From assembly GCF_014253065.1 (NCBI RefSeq), contig NZ_JACLZK010000002.1:62001-126000 (forward strand): a stretch of DNA of 64,000 nt, read 5' to 3'. Shown piece after piece: positions 23,411 through 30,036 of this stretch (positions are counted from its first letter, which is position 1; each line of letters begins with the position of its first letter). Origin of the DNA: Campylobacter massiliensis. GTDB taxonomy: Bacteria > Campylobacterota > Campylobacteria > Campylobacterales > Campylobacteraceae. The notes below the pieces were generated by a model. That model was given only the letters and a program-made list of their open reading frames with translations. It did not search any database and was not told the origin of the DNA. Made by a program: the position numbers and the translations under genes.

Positions 23411-24541
23411 TTAACCTTTTATTATACTTAGGTATTTTTTTCTATTCAAGAAATACGTTTTCCAAAAGATTAGCTCATAGTCTTGTAGAACTTGTGCCAA
23501 CAAGCGATCTCTTCGGTGTTTCTTGAGCTTTTTAAATAAAACCTCAAGCTCCGTATCTCCATGCTCAAGCAAAATGTTCGTTATTTTTTCGATAGTCTTT
23601 AACTCTTTTTTGTTTCTGATATATGCTTGCATGTTTGGAACTTCAAGTTCGATATCTAAGTTTTTATGATTATTTTCAAATCTCGTAAAAACGGTAAGCT
23701 TTAAATTGTTTCCCCCAACTCTGCGCTTTTCCCCGATAAAATCGTAAGCTATATACCCATCTTGTTGAGCCGTATCTCCATTGTTGGGAACTACCATGTA
23801 TGCAGTTTCTAGGGAGTTTAACATCTGCTGACTTCCCGTAAAGGTTAGTTGATTGGTGTCTACGGTTCCGTCTTTTTTCTTAATAGCCTTGTTTGTATGA
23901 TGCAAAAGAACGATTGTAGCTCCTCGAAGGCGTAAATTCATTATATAGTCGCGAAAATACGTCTTCATATCCTTGCCGCTCTCCATATCTAGCTCGCCTA
24001 CAAAGTCCTTTAAGCTATCGATCACGAAGAGCATATTTGATAGATTTTCTTTTGAATTTACGATCTCTTTAAGAAGCTTAAGATTATCGATTTCGCCGAA
24101 TTCTTTGTGTATCCGCGGATTATTCATCGCAATGTAGTTAAAATTCTTATACTTTATAAGCTCTTCGGCTCCGCGATCGAATATAACCGATAGCCCGTTA
24201 TCTCCATCAAAATAGAAAACTTCGGATGCCTTTTTCGTTAAATATGAGAATTTTGCCAATCCCCAAGCTGCAAAAGTCTTTCCGCTTCCTGCGGGAGCGT
24301 AAAGGACTACGATGCTTTGCTTTTGTATAACATAAGGGATTAACCAGTTTGATTCCGTGTTTAATTTGTCCTGAGCGCATAGCCTTAATTTTCTTGCACG
24401 CTCCAAAGCTTTTGCGCACTCTTTATTGACGATTAAGCGATCTTTTGTTATAATCGTTTCATCAATGTTTTGAAAAGGGGGCAAACTTCCGACATCGGCC
24501 CCCATGTACTCCCATGGATCACAATGAAAATTCATCTTCAT
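23411..24541 (-). CDS. RepA-type hexameric replicative helicase (RecA-fold ATPase)
   Basis: A 376-aa protein with a RecA-fold ATPase: Walker A APAGSGKTFAAWG (about 83-95), Walker B NMLFVIDSLKDF (about 170) and the sensor region TIVLLHHTNKAIKKKDG, typical of plasmid RepA helicases (IncQ RSF1010 type). C-terminal residues 300-376 are helical and may hold a winged-helix-like region. At 376 aa it is about 100 residues longer than RSF1010 RepA. ATG at 24541 or 24535 follows the ribosome-binding site GAAGGAG. The gene starts inside the end of the integrase frame and lies next to the iterons. Confidence 0.82.
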   Translation of the reverse strand: MKMNFHCDPWEYMGADVGSLPPFQNIDETIITKDRLIVNKECAKALERARKLRLCAQDKLNTESNWLIPYVIQKQSIVVLYAPAGSGKTFAAWGLAKFSYLTKKASEVFYFDGDNGLSVIFDRGAEELIKYKNFNYIAMNNPRIHKEFGEIDNLKLLKEIVNSKENLSNMLFVIDSLKDFVGELDMESGKDMKTYFRDYIMNLRLRGATIVLLHHTNKAIKKKDGTVDTNQLTFTGSQQMLNSLETAYMVVPNNGDTAQQDGYIAYDFIGEKRRVGGNNLKLTVFTRFENNHKNLDIELEVPNMQAYIRNKKELKTIEKITNILLEHGDTELEVLFKKLKKHRRDRLLAQVLQDYELIFWKTYFLNRKKYLSIIKG

Positions 24542-25295
24542 CTCCTTCGTTTAATAGAAATTTTCTAAAATCATAAAGATCTCTTAAGTAAGAATCCCAC
24601 CAGTTAGCCAAACTTCTTAAGATAGCTTGAATATCTCCGTCATCGTATCTAGCATCAATATAGCTAGCTTCTACGTCAGAGATTGAAGGACTATGATACA
24701 TATATAGTTCGATGAAGAAGTTCGGGATTTTATGGTCCATCATGCGTTTCATTGCAAAGGTTTTCATCGTTCCGCGGAGTCCGTGTTTTGTTATGCCGGC
24801 AATTTTTGTAAGAAAATAATTTATTTTCTGATCAGAAATACCTTCAAATACCTTGGCGTTAGGTTTTGTCACCTTATCTAGTTTTTTAAGCTTTTCTAGT
24901 AAAGAAACCATAGTATCGCAAATTGGCAAAATAAAGTCTTGGCGAGATTTAAGCGTCTTCAACTCGCCTTTCATTCTTTCTTTTTCTATCTTTATTAGCT
25001 TTTTCTCGAAATCTATATCTCGCCAGCGTAGATCGTAAATATTCATTGACCTTAAAGCGGTAGATAGAGCGAAAAGTATCAATATTCTACGTTTAAGATT
25101 AATTTTTTCGTTAGTTGAAACGTTTATAAGAAAGTTCTTTAAATCTTCAGTGTCTACTATTTTAGGATAGTGTCCTGAGTTTTTGCGACTTGGGGCATCG
25201 TACTCTTCCGAAAATTTAAAATCTTTTAGCACGTTTTGAGAAACCCAGTTGCGCTTTTTAGCAAATTTCAAGACATTATCTATTATATAGTACAA
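24519..25295 (-). pseudogene. Tyrosine integrase, C-terminal catalytic part (separated by a frameshift)
   Basis: 258 codons from TTG at 25295 carry the whole catalytic domain of a tyrosine recombinase. The first catalytic Arg is in STALRSMNIYDLRW, the box HGLRG supplies His and Arg, the next His is in MYHSPSIS and the nucleophile Tyr is in EASYIDARYDD. It lacks the arm-binding and core-binding domains, which are encoded in another frame immediately upstream. All catalytic residues are intact, so the break may be recent, a sequencing error or repairable. It overlaps the helicase gene by 23 bases. Confidence 0.8.
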
Positions 25296-25759
25296 TTTAA
25301 TGTTGGTGCTAGGGCTTTTTCGTTAGGAGTAAAGATTTTAGTTTTAATATCGACTAGAGAAATATCCTCGATATTCATATAGCCTAAAAAGGGGAATATG
25401 TATTTATTGTATCTAACTTTGTATTTAGAGATAGTTATGGGCTTTAGTCCGATATTCTCATCATTAATGAATTTCTCCCATACTTGATTAAAGGTTTTTG
25501 CCGAAATAGGCTCTTTGTCTTCCTTTATATATAAGGAACCTTTTCTGAAACAATCCTCGAAATTTACATACAGAATCTCTCCTACCAAGGGATATGTAAC
25601 TTTTCCGTTTTTGTAATAATACATACGGATCGTTTTCTTTCCGGTTTGAGAAATCTCTAAACGGAATTTTTCATATCCCGGTATTTTTATACGAATAGTA
25701 AAGTCTTTGGAGTTTGTTTGTTTCTCGATCCAGCGATCAACTTGAGCTAGTGTCATCAT
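25283..25759 (-). pseudogene. Tyrosine integrase, N-terminal part (frameshifted)
   Basis: 158 codons from ATG at 25759 (ribosome-binding site GCAGGAG). They encode an arm-type DNA-binding region (FTIRIKIPGYEKFRLEIS, KKTIRMYYYKNGKV) and the start of the core-binding domain (FNQVWEKFINDEN, ISKYKVRYNKYIFPFLGYM). The frame ends in CTI just after ALAPTLN. The other frame at that point reads SPSTNIKLYYIIDNV, which is the natural continuation, so a single-base indel between about 25,300 and 25,315 splits the gene. It lies 245 bases from the tRNA attachment site, the usual position for an integrase. Confidence 0.8.
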
Positions 25760-26004
25760 GAAAAATCTCCTGCGTTAAAGTATAAGGATTTCTCCTTATC
25801 TAGATTAATTATAAGAGATTTAACAAATATCAAAAATCAAACAAAAAAATTTAATATTTTATCGTCTAAGCAGTATATTTTACTAATAGGAAAGTTATCG
25901 AATTAGTATACTTTGACAATGTTTTTTTGTTTGATATAACGCGTATATTGGGATTTTGATTGAGTTTCTAAATACGAATATTTTGGGATTATCTTAAGGG
26001 GAGA
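25760..26004. promoter_or_regulatory. Integrase upstream/attachment region with inverted repeats
   Basis: No gene. ATAAGGA/TCCTTAT (25782-25799, 4-base loop) sits just upstream of the integrase ribosome-binding site. TACTAAT (25881-25887) and ATTAGTA (25902-25908) form a second inverted repeat within AGTATA...TATACT. These are candidate regulator or integrase arm sites. No terminator is seen after the tRNA array, so tRNA transcription could run into the integrase gene. Confidence 0.4.
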
Positions 26005-26018
26005 TGGTGCCCCGTGTA
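26005..26018. repeat. attR: 14-bp direct repeat within tRNA-Lys(CTT)
   Basis: TGGTGCCCCGTGTA, identical to 18480-18493. It forms the 3' end of the intact tRNA-Lys(CTT), so insertion restored the tRNA gene. Confidence 0.8.
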
Positions 26019-26080
26019 GGGCTCGAACCTACGACCCCATCATTAAGAGTGATATGCTCTACCAACTGAGCTAACGAGGC
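26005..26080 (-). tRNA. tRNA-Lys (CTT), attachment site of the element
   Basis: Acceptor GCCTCGT pairs ACGGGGC. The anticodon loop CTCTTAA gives CTT. T-loop TTCGAGC, encoded CCA. It differs at several stem positions from the two tRNA-Lys(TTT) genes of the array. Its 3' end is the integration site. Confidence 0.93.
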
Positions 26081-26083
26081 AAA

Positions 26084-26160
26084 TGGCGCAGCGGACGGGG
26101 CTCGAACCCGCGACCTCCGCCGTGACAGGGCGGCATTCTAACCATCTGAACTACCGCTGC
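26084..26160 (-). tRNA. tRNA-Asp (GTC), copy 1
   Basis: Acceptor GCAGCGG/CCGCTGC, anticodon loop CTGTCAC giving GTC, encoded CCA. It is identical to the copy at 26345-26421. Confidence 0.95.
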
Positions 26161-26168
26161 ACCTAAAA

Positions 26169-26244
26169 TGGTGGTCGCTATAAGACTCGAACTTATGACA
26201 TCCACCTTGTAAGGGTGGCGCTCTACCAACTGAGCTAAGCGACC
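26169..26244 (-). tRNA. tRNA-Val (TAC), copy 1
   Basis: Acceptor GGTCGCT/AGCGACC, anticodon loop CTTACAA giving TAC, encoded CCA. It is identical to the copy at 26430-26505. Confidence 0.95.
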
Positions 26245-26265
26245 CAAATTTAACAAAAAAATAAA

Positions 26266-26341
26266 TGGTGTCCTGTGCTGGACTCGAACCAGCGACCCCT
26301 TCATTAAAAGTGAAATGCTCTACCGACTGAGCTAACAAGAC
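26266..26341 (-). tRNA. tRNA-Lys (TTT), copy 1
   Basis: Acceptor GTCTTGT/ACAGGAC, anticodon loop CTTTTAA giving TTT, encoded CCA. It is identical to 26609-26684. Confidence 0.95.
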
Positions 26342-26344
26342 AAA

Positions 26345-26421
26345 TGGCGCAGCGGACGGGGCTCGAACCCGCGACCTCCGCCGTGACAGGGCGGCATTCT
26401 AACCATCTGAACTACCGCTGC
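26345..26421 (-). tRNA. tRNA-Asp (GTC), copy 2
   Basis: Same sequence as 26084-26160. It is part of a 164-bp duplicated Asp-Val segment. Confidence 0.95.
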
Positions 26422-26429
26422 ACCTAAAA

Positions 26430-26505
26430 TGGTGGTCGCTATAAGACTCGAACTTATGACATCCACCTTGTAAGGGTGGCGCTCTACCAACTGAGCTAAG
26501 CGACC
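26430..26505 (-). tRNA. tRNA-Val (TAC), copy 2
   Basis: Same sequence as 26169-26244. It is the second half of the duplicated Asp-Val segment. Confidence 0.95.
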
Positions 26506-26520
26506 GAAAAGACTAAATCG

Positions 26521-26596
26521 TGGCGACCCTTAAAGGATTTGAACCTCTGTTGCTACACTGAGAGAGTAGAGTCCTGGGCCACTAGACGAAAGGGTC
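26521..26596 (-). tRNA. tRNA-Glu (CTC), divergent form
   Basis: Acceptor GACCCTT/AAGGGTC, D arm GTCTAGTGGCCCAGGAC, anticodon loop CTCTCAG giving CTC, T arm AGAGG-TTCAAAT-CCTTT, discriminator G, encoded CCA. The anticodon stem CTACT/TGTAG has a T-T mismatch next to the loop and the T stem has a G-T pair. The gene is therefore less well formed than the tRNA-Glu(CTC) at 18385 and quite different from it. Confidence 0.85.
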
Positions 26597-26608
26597 TATA
26601 TAAAAAAA

Positions 26609-26684
26609 TGGTGTCCTGTGCTGGACTCGAACCAGCGACCCCTTCATTAAAAGTGAAATGCTCTACCGACTGAGCTAACAAGAC
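26609..26684 (-). tRNA. tRNA-Lys (TTT), copy 2, first gene of the array
   Basis: Same sequence as 26266-26341. It lies just downstream of the array promoter. Confidence 0.95.
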
Positions 26685-26706
26685 ATTTTTCAAAAAACGA
26701 AACGTG

Positions 26707-26735
26707 ATTATATATAAAAAAGGCTGATTTGTCAA
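26707..26735 (-). promoter_or_regulatory. Consensus sigma70 promoter of the tRNA array
   Basis: On the minus strand TTGACA (26735-26730) and TATAAT (26712-26707) are separated by exactly 17 bp. Full -35 boxes are rare in Campylobacter, so this should be a very strong promoter. Transcription would begin about 26700 and reach the first tRNA-Lys at 26684. Confidence 0.88.
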
Positions 26736-26861
26736 GACAAAAAGCTGCTGTTTTTTAAATTTAGCCGCAAATTTGATTTAATTTAACAAATTTTACGTTC
26801 GTTAAAATCACGGAAAAAGTCAAATTTGGCCCAAATTTAAAAGGTCAAATTTGACCGAAAA

Positions 26862-26890
26862 ACTAAAAAGGGATTTTGCAATCCCTTAAA
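26862..26890 (-). terminator. glnA terminator
   Basis: AATCCCTT/AAGGGATT stem (26868-26887) with a 4-base loop, followed on the minus strand by TTTTT (26865-26869). It starts four bases after the glnA stop codon. Confidence 0.85.
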
Positions 26891-26891
26891 T

Positions 26892-28322
26892 TTAGCAAGA
26901 AAAGCAGGTTTTAAACTCGTATGGAGTAGGTCGCGCTTCGTACGGCCATACTTGACTCTCGAATTTATAATGCTGATACGCGTTTATAAACGTCGGAGTC
27001 ATGATCGGGCGTAGGTATTCGTTGTCGCGAATTAGCGCCTCAAGGCTACCTCTTAGCGTGTGTGGGAGCTGCTCGATACCGCGTTCGCGGATCTCGTCAA
27101 GCGTGAGTTTAAATAAATTTTCATCCATCGGGCCGACCGGCTCCATCTTGTGTTTTACGCCGTCAAGTCCCGCCATCAGCATCGCTGAAAATGCCAAATA
27201 CGGGTTTGCCGTACCGTCAGGGAAGCGCATTTCGGCGCGGACCGATTTTTCTCCCGAGCCGTATGGGATGCGGATCGAGGCGGAGCGGTTTTGGCTAGAA
27301 TACGTTAGGATAGACGGCGCCTCAAAGCCCGGTATTAGGCGCTTGTAGCTGTTTGTGCTCGGGTTTGTAAATGCCGCGACGCTCCTTGCGTGTTTTAAAA
27401 TCCCGCCGATGTACCAGCGCGCAAAATCGCTTAAGTTTGCGTATTTTCCCTCGCCGTAGAATAAATTTTTGCCGTCTTTCCATACCGACTGATGCACGTG
27501 CATGCCGCTACCGTTGTCGCCGTAGAGCGGTTTTGGCATAAACGTCGCCGTTTTGCCGTTTAGGTGGGCTACCATTTTAACGACGTATTTGTAAATTTGC
27601 ACGTTATCGGCCGCTTCAAGAAGGGTGCCAAATTTAACGCCAAGCTCGCCTTGTCCTTGCGCGACCTCATGGTGTCCTAGCATGACTTCGAGGCCTACTT
27701 GCTCTAAAACCTGCATCATCTCGGCGCGCAGATCGACCATGCTATCGGTCGGTTGCGTCATCAGATAGCCGCCTTTTCTTCTTGGGCGGTGACCGGTGTT
27801 GTAGCTGTCTTTAAAGTCTCTAGCGTCGTTCCACTCGCCTTCTTCGCTATCTACTTCAAACATCGCGCAGTTTGGACTGTCTACTATTTTTACGTTATCA
27901 AATATAAAAAACTCGTTCTCCGGCCCGAAATACGCCACGTCTCCCATGCCGCTTTCTTTGACGTAGGCCATAGCTTTTTTGGCTATCGAGCGTGGGCATT
28001 TTTCGTAAATTTGACCCTTGTAAATGTCGTAAATATCGGCAAAAACCACGACCGTAACGTCGGCGGTAAACGGATCTAAAAAGGCGCTGGTCGCCTCGGG
28101 ACACATCAGCATATCGCTTCTTTCGATCGGTTGCCATCCTCCTAGCGAACTCGCGTCCATCGGTATGCCGTTTACGAAGTGATCTTTTTCTACGAATTTT
28201 ATGTTATAAGATATGCTGTGCCAGGCGCCGTTCATATCGGTAAATCTAAAATCCACGAATTTAACCTCGTGTTCTTTGCAAAAATCAAAAAAATGATCGA
28301 CGCTTTTTACGAATTTTCCCAT
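26892..28322 (-). CDS. glnA: Glutamine synthetase type I
   Basis: Assimilates ammonium: glutamate + NH4 + ATP to glutamine; forms a dodecamer in the cytosol. 476 aa, a normal length. Landmarks are the latch region [12 protein letters not shown], the ATP/metal-binding [23 protein letters not shown], the glutamate-binding [11 protein letters not shown] and [14 protein letters not shown]. At the position of the regulatory adenylylation tyrosine (E. coli KNLYDLP) this protein reads ENLFKLT, so that form of control seems absent. It is a single-gene unit with its own terminator. A TGATAAAAT extended -10 lies upstream at about 28,355. Confidence 0.96.
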   Translation of the reverse strand: MGKFVKSVDHFFDFCKEHEVKFVDFRFTDMNGAWHSISYNIKFVEKDHFVNGIPMDASSLGGWQPIERSDMLMCPEATSAFLDPFTADVTVVVFADIYDIYKGQIYEKCPRSIAKKAMAYVKESGMGDVAYFGPENEFFIFDNVKIVDSPNCAMFEVDSEEGEWNDARDFKDSYNTGHRPRRKGGYLMTQPTDSMVDLRAEMMQVLEQVGLEVMLGHHEVAQGQGELGVKFGTLLEAADNVQIYKYVVKMVAHLNGKTATFMPKPLYGDNGSGMHVHQSVWKDGKNLFYGEGKYANLSDFARWYIGGILKHARSVAAFTNPSTNSYKRLIPGFEAPSILTYSSQNRSASIRIPYGSGEKSVRAEMRFPDGTANPYLAFSAMLMAGLDGVKHKMEPVGPMDENLFKLTLDEIRERGIEQLPHTLRGSLEALIRDNEYLRPIMTPTFINAYQHYKFESQVWPYEARPTPYEFKTCFSC

Positions 28323-28407
28323 TTTTCGCTCCTGTGTTTATTGATTTCGTAATTTTATCATAAAATTTTACTTTTAAGATTAATTTAAATAATTTTTTCT
28401 ACCCGAT

Positions 28408-29187
28408 CTAAAATTTTACAAATTCTCTATCGCGGTTTTTAAATACCGCACACTTGCTAAATCCTAAATTTCTAGCGATTTGCTCGCATTTTTCGCCGTT
28501 TAGACCGACTTGGTCTTTTGCGTGTGCGTCTGAGCCGAAGGTGATAGGGATTTCTTTTTCGGCGATCATTTCTAGTAAATTTACGCTCGGATACTGCTCG
28601 CCGATCGGTTTTCTAAAGCCGGCCGCATTTATCTCGACCGTCAAATTTGCCTTTTTTATAGCGTCGATCGCGTCTTTGGCAAGGAGTCTAACGTCGGTTT
28701 TTGGCATAAATTTAAATACCTTTAGCAAATCCAAATGCCCGACGATGTCAAATTTACCGGACTTTGCCATCTTTTCGACGCAGTAAAAATAATCTCGCCA
28801 AATTTGATCCATATCGCGTTTTTCGTATTCGCCGATAAATTCGGGATTATCAAAGCCCCAGCCGCCTAAAAAATGCACCGAACCGATGAGGTAATCAACT
28901 TTGCGCGTTAAAACCCGCTCGTCCATAAAGCCTTCTAAAAAATCGACTTCATAGCCGAGTAGGATTTTTATCTGCCCGTCAAATTCGTCTCTAAGGCGCA
29001 AAATCTCGCCCTCATAAGCGTCCATTTGCGAAAATTCCATTCGGTACGCTTCGTCAAAATTCATCGGCGCGTGATCGCTAAAGCCAAAATACTCGCAGTT
29101 TGAATTTATCGCGCTTAAAACATACTCTCTAGGCTCATCTACGGCGTGTTTGCAAAGCGGCGTGTGGTTGTGTAGATCGACTCTCAT
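28408..29187 (-). CDS. Histidinol-phosphatase of the PHP family
   Basis: A 259-aa PHP-domain protein. The metal-binding motif is DLHNHTPLCKH at the N-terminus. Later metal-binding motifs are FGFSDHAPM, YEVDFLEG, LIGSVHFLGG, IVGHLDLLKVF, VEINAAGF and ITFGSDAHAKDQVG, which together define HisK/HisJ-type histidinol-phosphatases. It would catalyse the penultimate step of histidine synthesis. No other his gene is nearby. Some PHP phosphatases act on other phosphoesters, so the substrate is inferred from the family. Confidence 0.82.
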   Translation of the reverse strand: MRVDLHNHTPLCKHAVDEPREYVLSAINSNCEYFGFSDHAPMNFDEAYRMEFSQMDAYEGEILRLRDEFDGQIKILLGYEVDFLEGFMDERVLTRKVDYLIGSVHFLGGWGFDNPEFIGEYEKRDMDQIWRDYFYCVEKMAKSGKFDIVGHLDLLKVFKFMPKTDVRLLAKDAIDAIKKANLTVEINAAGFRKPIGEQYPSVNLLEMIAEKEIPITFGSDAHAKDQVGLNGEKCEQIARNLGFSKCAVFKNRDREFVKF

Positions 29188-29281
29188 TTTTATCCTTAAG
29201 TATTTTGCAAATGCTACCTAAAATTTAATAAATTTAAGGATAAAGTTCGGGTTTTTAAACTTATATTTCGTTAATTTTCTA

Positions 29282-29287
29282 TATAAT
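29282..29287 (+). promoter_or_regulatory. -10 element for cheZ operon
   Basis: TATAAT at 29282-29287 after a T-rich stretch (TTTCGTTAATTTTC), typical of Campylobacter promoters without a -35 box. The cheZ ATG lies 27 bases downstream, with the ribosome-binding site TAGGAG between them. Confidence 0.65.
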
Positions 29288-29313
29288 CAGCCCAAATTTA
29301 AATAGGAGATTTT

Positions 29314-30036
29314 ATGACGCAAGAAGAACTTGACGCCTTGATGGCGGGCGATTTCGAAGATGAAGAGATCGGCGAGGAAACAGCGGAAGAAATTGCGCCG
29401 CCTGCGGAAGAGAGCGCGAAAAAAACCGATCCGGCGCCGAGTGAACAGATAATAAACTACGAGGGCACCGAGATGCGTATATCCTCAAATATGCCGTGGC
29501 CTCCGCCTCCACCGACTGACGATCACAAGATGGTTCACCAGCTAGACGACGTCACAAAGGATAGCGAGGAAAAAGCCACGCAGATGTTTGACAAGCTTGA
29601 TGCGATCAATAACTTTTCAATGGACGCGGAGAGCGGACTTAGCGAGATTATCAGCGGTATCGAGGCTAATATCGAAATTTTTACCAAACTGCACGAAAAA
29701 TTCCCAAATATCGCTACTTTTGCCGAGGCGCTAGAGAAAAATAACGCACTAAAAAGCTCTGCAGAAACGACTCTAGATAACGTCAGGATGGCCGAAGACG
29801 AGATAATGATGGCGATGGATATGATGCAGTATCAAGACATCCACCGCCAAAAGATCGAGCGCGTCATCAACGTCATGCGCGCGCTTAGCAAGTATATGAG
29901 CAGCCTGTTTGAAGGCAAGATCGACGACGAGAAGCGCGTGGCCTCGGCAGTACATATCGCGGGCGATACGCACACCGAAAATCTCGTCAGCAACGACGAC
30001 ATCGAAGCTCTGATAGAAAGTTTGGGCAAAAAATAG
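29314..30036 (+). CDS. cheZ: CheZ-type CheY-phosphate phosphatase
   Basis: A 240-aa protein that dephosphorylates CheY-P in chemotaxis. The catalytic helix contains MMQYQDIHRQKIERVINVM, where the Gln of QYQDIHRQ is the expected active-site residue. The long helical hairpin spans about residues 85-205. Both ends carry a short peptide resembling the CheY-binding motif of FliM/CheZ: TQEELDALMAG at residues 2-12 and SNDDIEALIESLGK at the C-terminus. A proline-rich linker (PWPPPPPT) joins the N-terminal peptide to the core. The stop overlaps the GTG start of the next gene. Confidence 0.9.
   Translation: MTQEELDALMAGDFEDEEIGEETAEEIAPPAEESAKKTDPAPSEQIINYEGTEMRISSNMPWPPPPPTDDHKMVHQLDDVTKDSEEKATQMFDKLDAINNFSMDAESGLSEIISGIEANIEIFTKLHEKFPNIATFAEALEKNNALKSSAETTLDNVRMAEDEIMMAMDMMQYQDIHRQKIERVINVMRALSKYMSSLFEGKIDDEKRVASAVHIAGDTHTENLVSNDDIEALIESLGKK

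Larger units (their letters stand above)
18480..26018. mobile_element. Integrative mobilizable element in tRNA-Lys(CTT), IncQ-like replication genes
   Basis: About 7.5 kb between 14-bp direct repeats. All protein genes lie on the minus strand. From the tRNA side they are: tyrosine integrase (frameshifted), RepA-like helicase, iterons with an inverted repeat, small genes with a G15 tract, a membrane/coiled-coil protein, an oriT-like region, MobC-like protein and relaxase-primase. Most of the element is visibly AT-richer than its surroundings and uses fewer of the AAATTTGA words common in the host. No type IV secretion genes are present, so transfer would depend on a helper. The combination of helicase, primase-relaxase and iterons is that of IncQ plasmids, here in integrated form. 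Confidence 0.85.
26081..26244. repeat. Duplicated tRNA-Asp/tRNA-Val segment, copy 1 (copy 2 at 26342-26505)
   Basis: 164 bp covering tRNA-Asp, its 8-base spacer and tRNA-Val are identical to 26342-26505. Each copy is preceded, in the transcribed direction, by a unit boundary and followed by a tRNA-Lys. The array is therefore a tandem repeat of Val-Asp-Lys blocks. Confidence 0.9.

Noticed and set aside
25283-25320. Programmed ribosomal frameshift in the integrase
   Set aside because: No slippery heptamer or downstream structure is visible at the overlap; a plain indel is simpler.
26071-26735. Several short ORFs on the minus strand (e.g. reading LAQLVERHPYKVD-type peptides)
   Set aside because: These are the usual false translations of tRNA genes.
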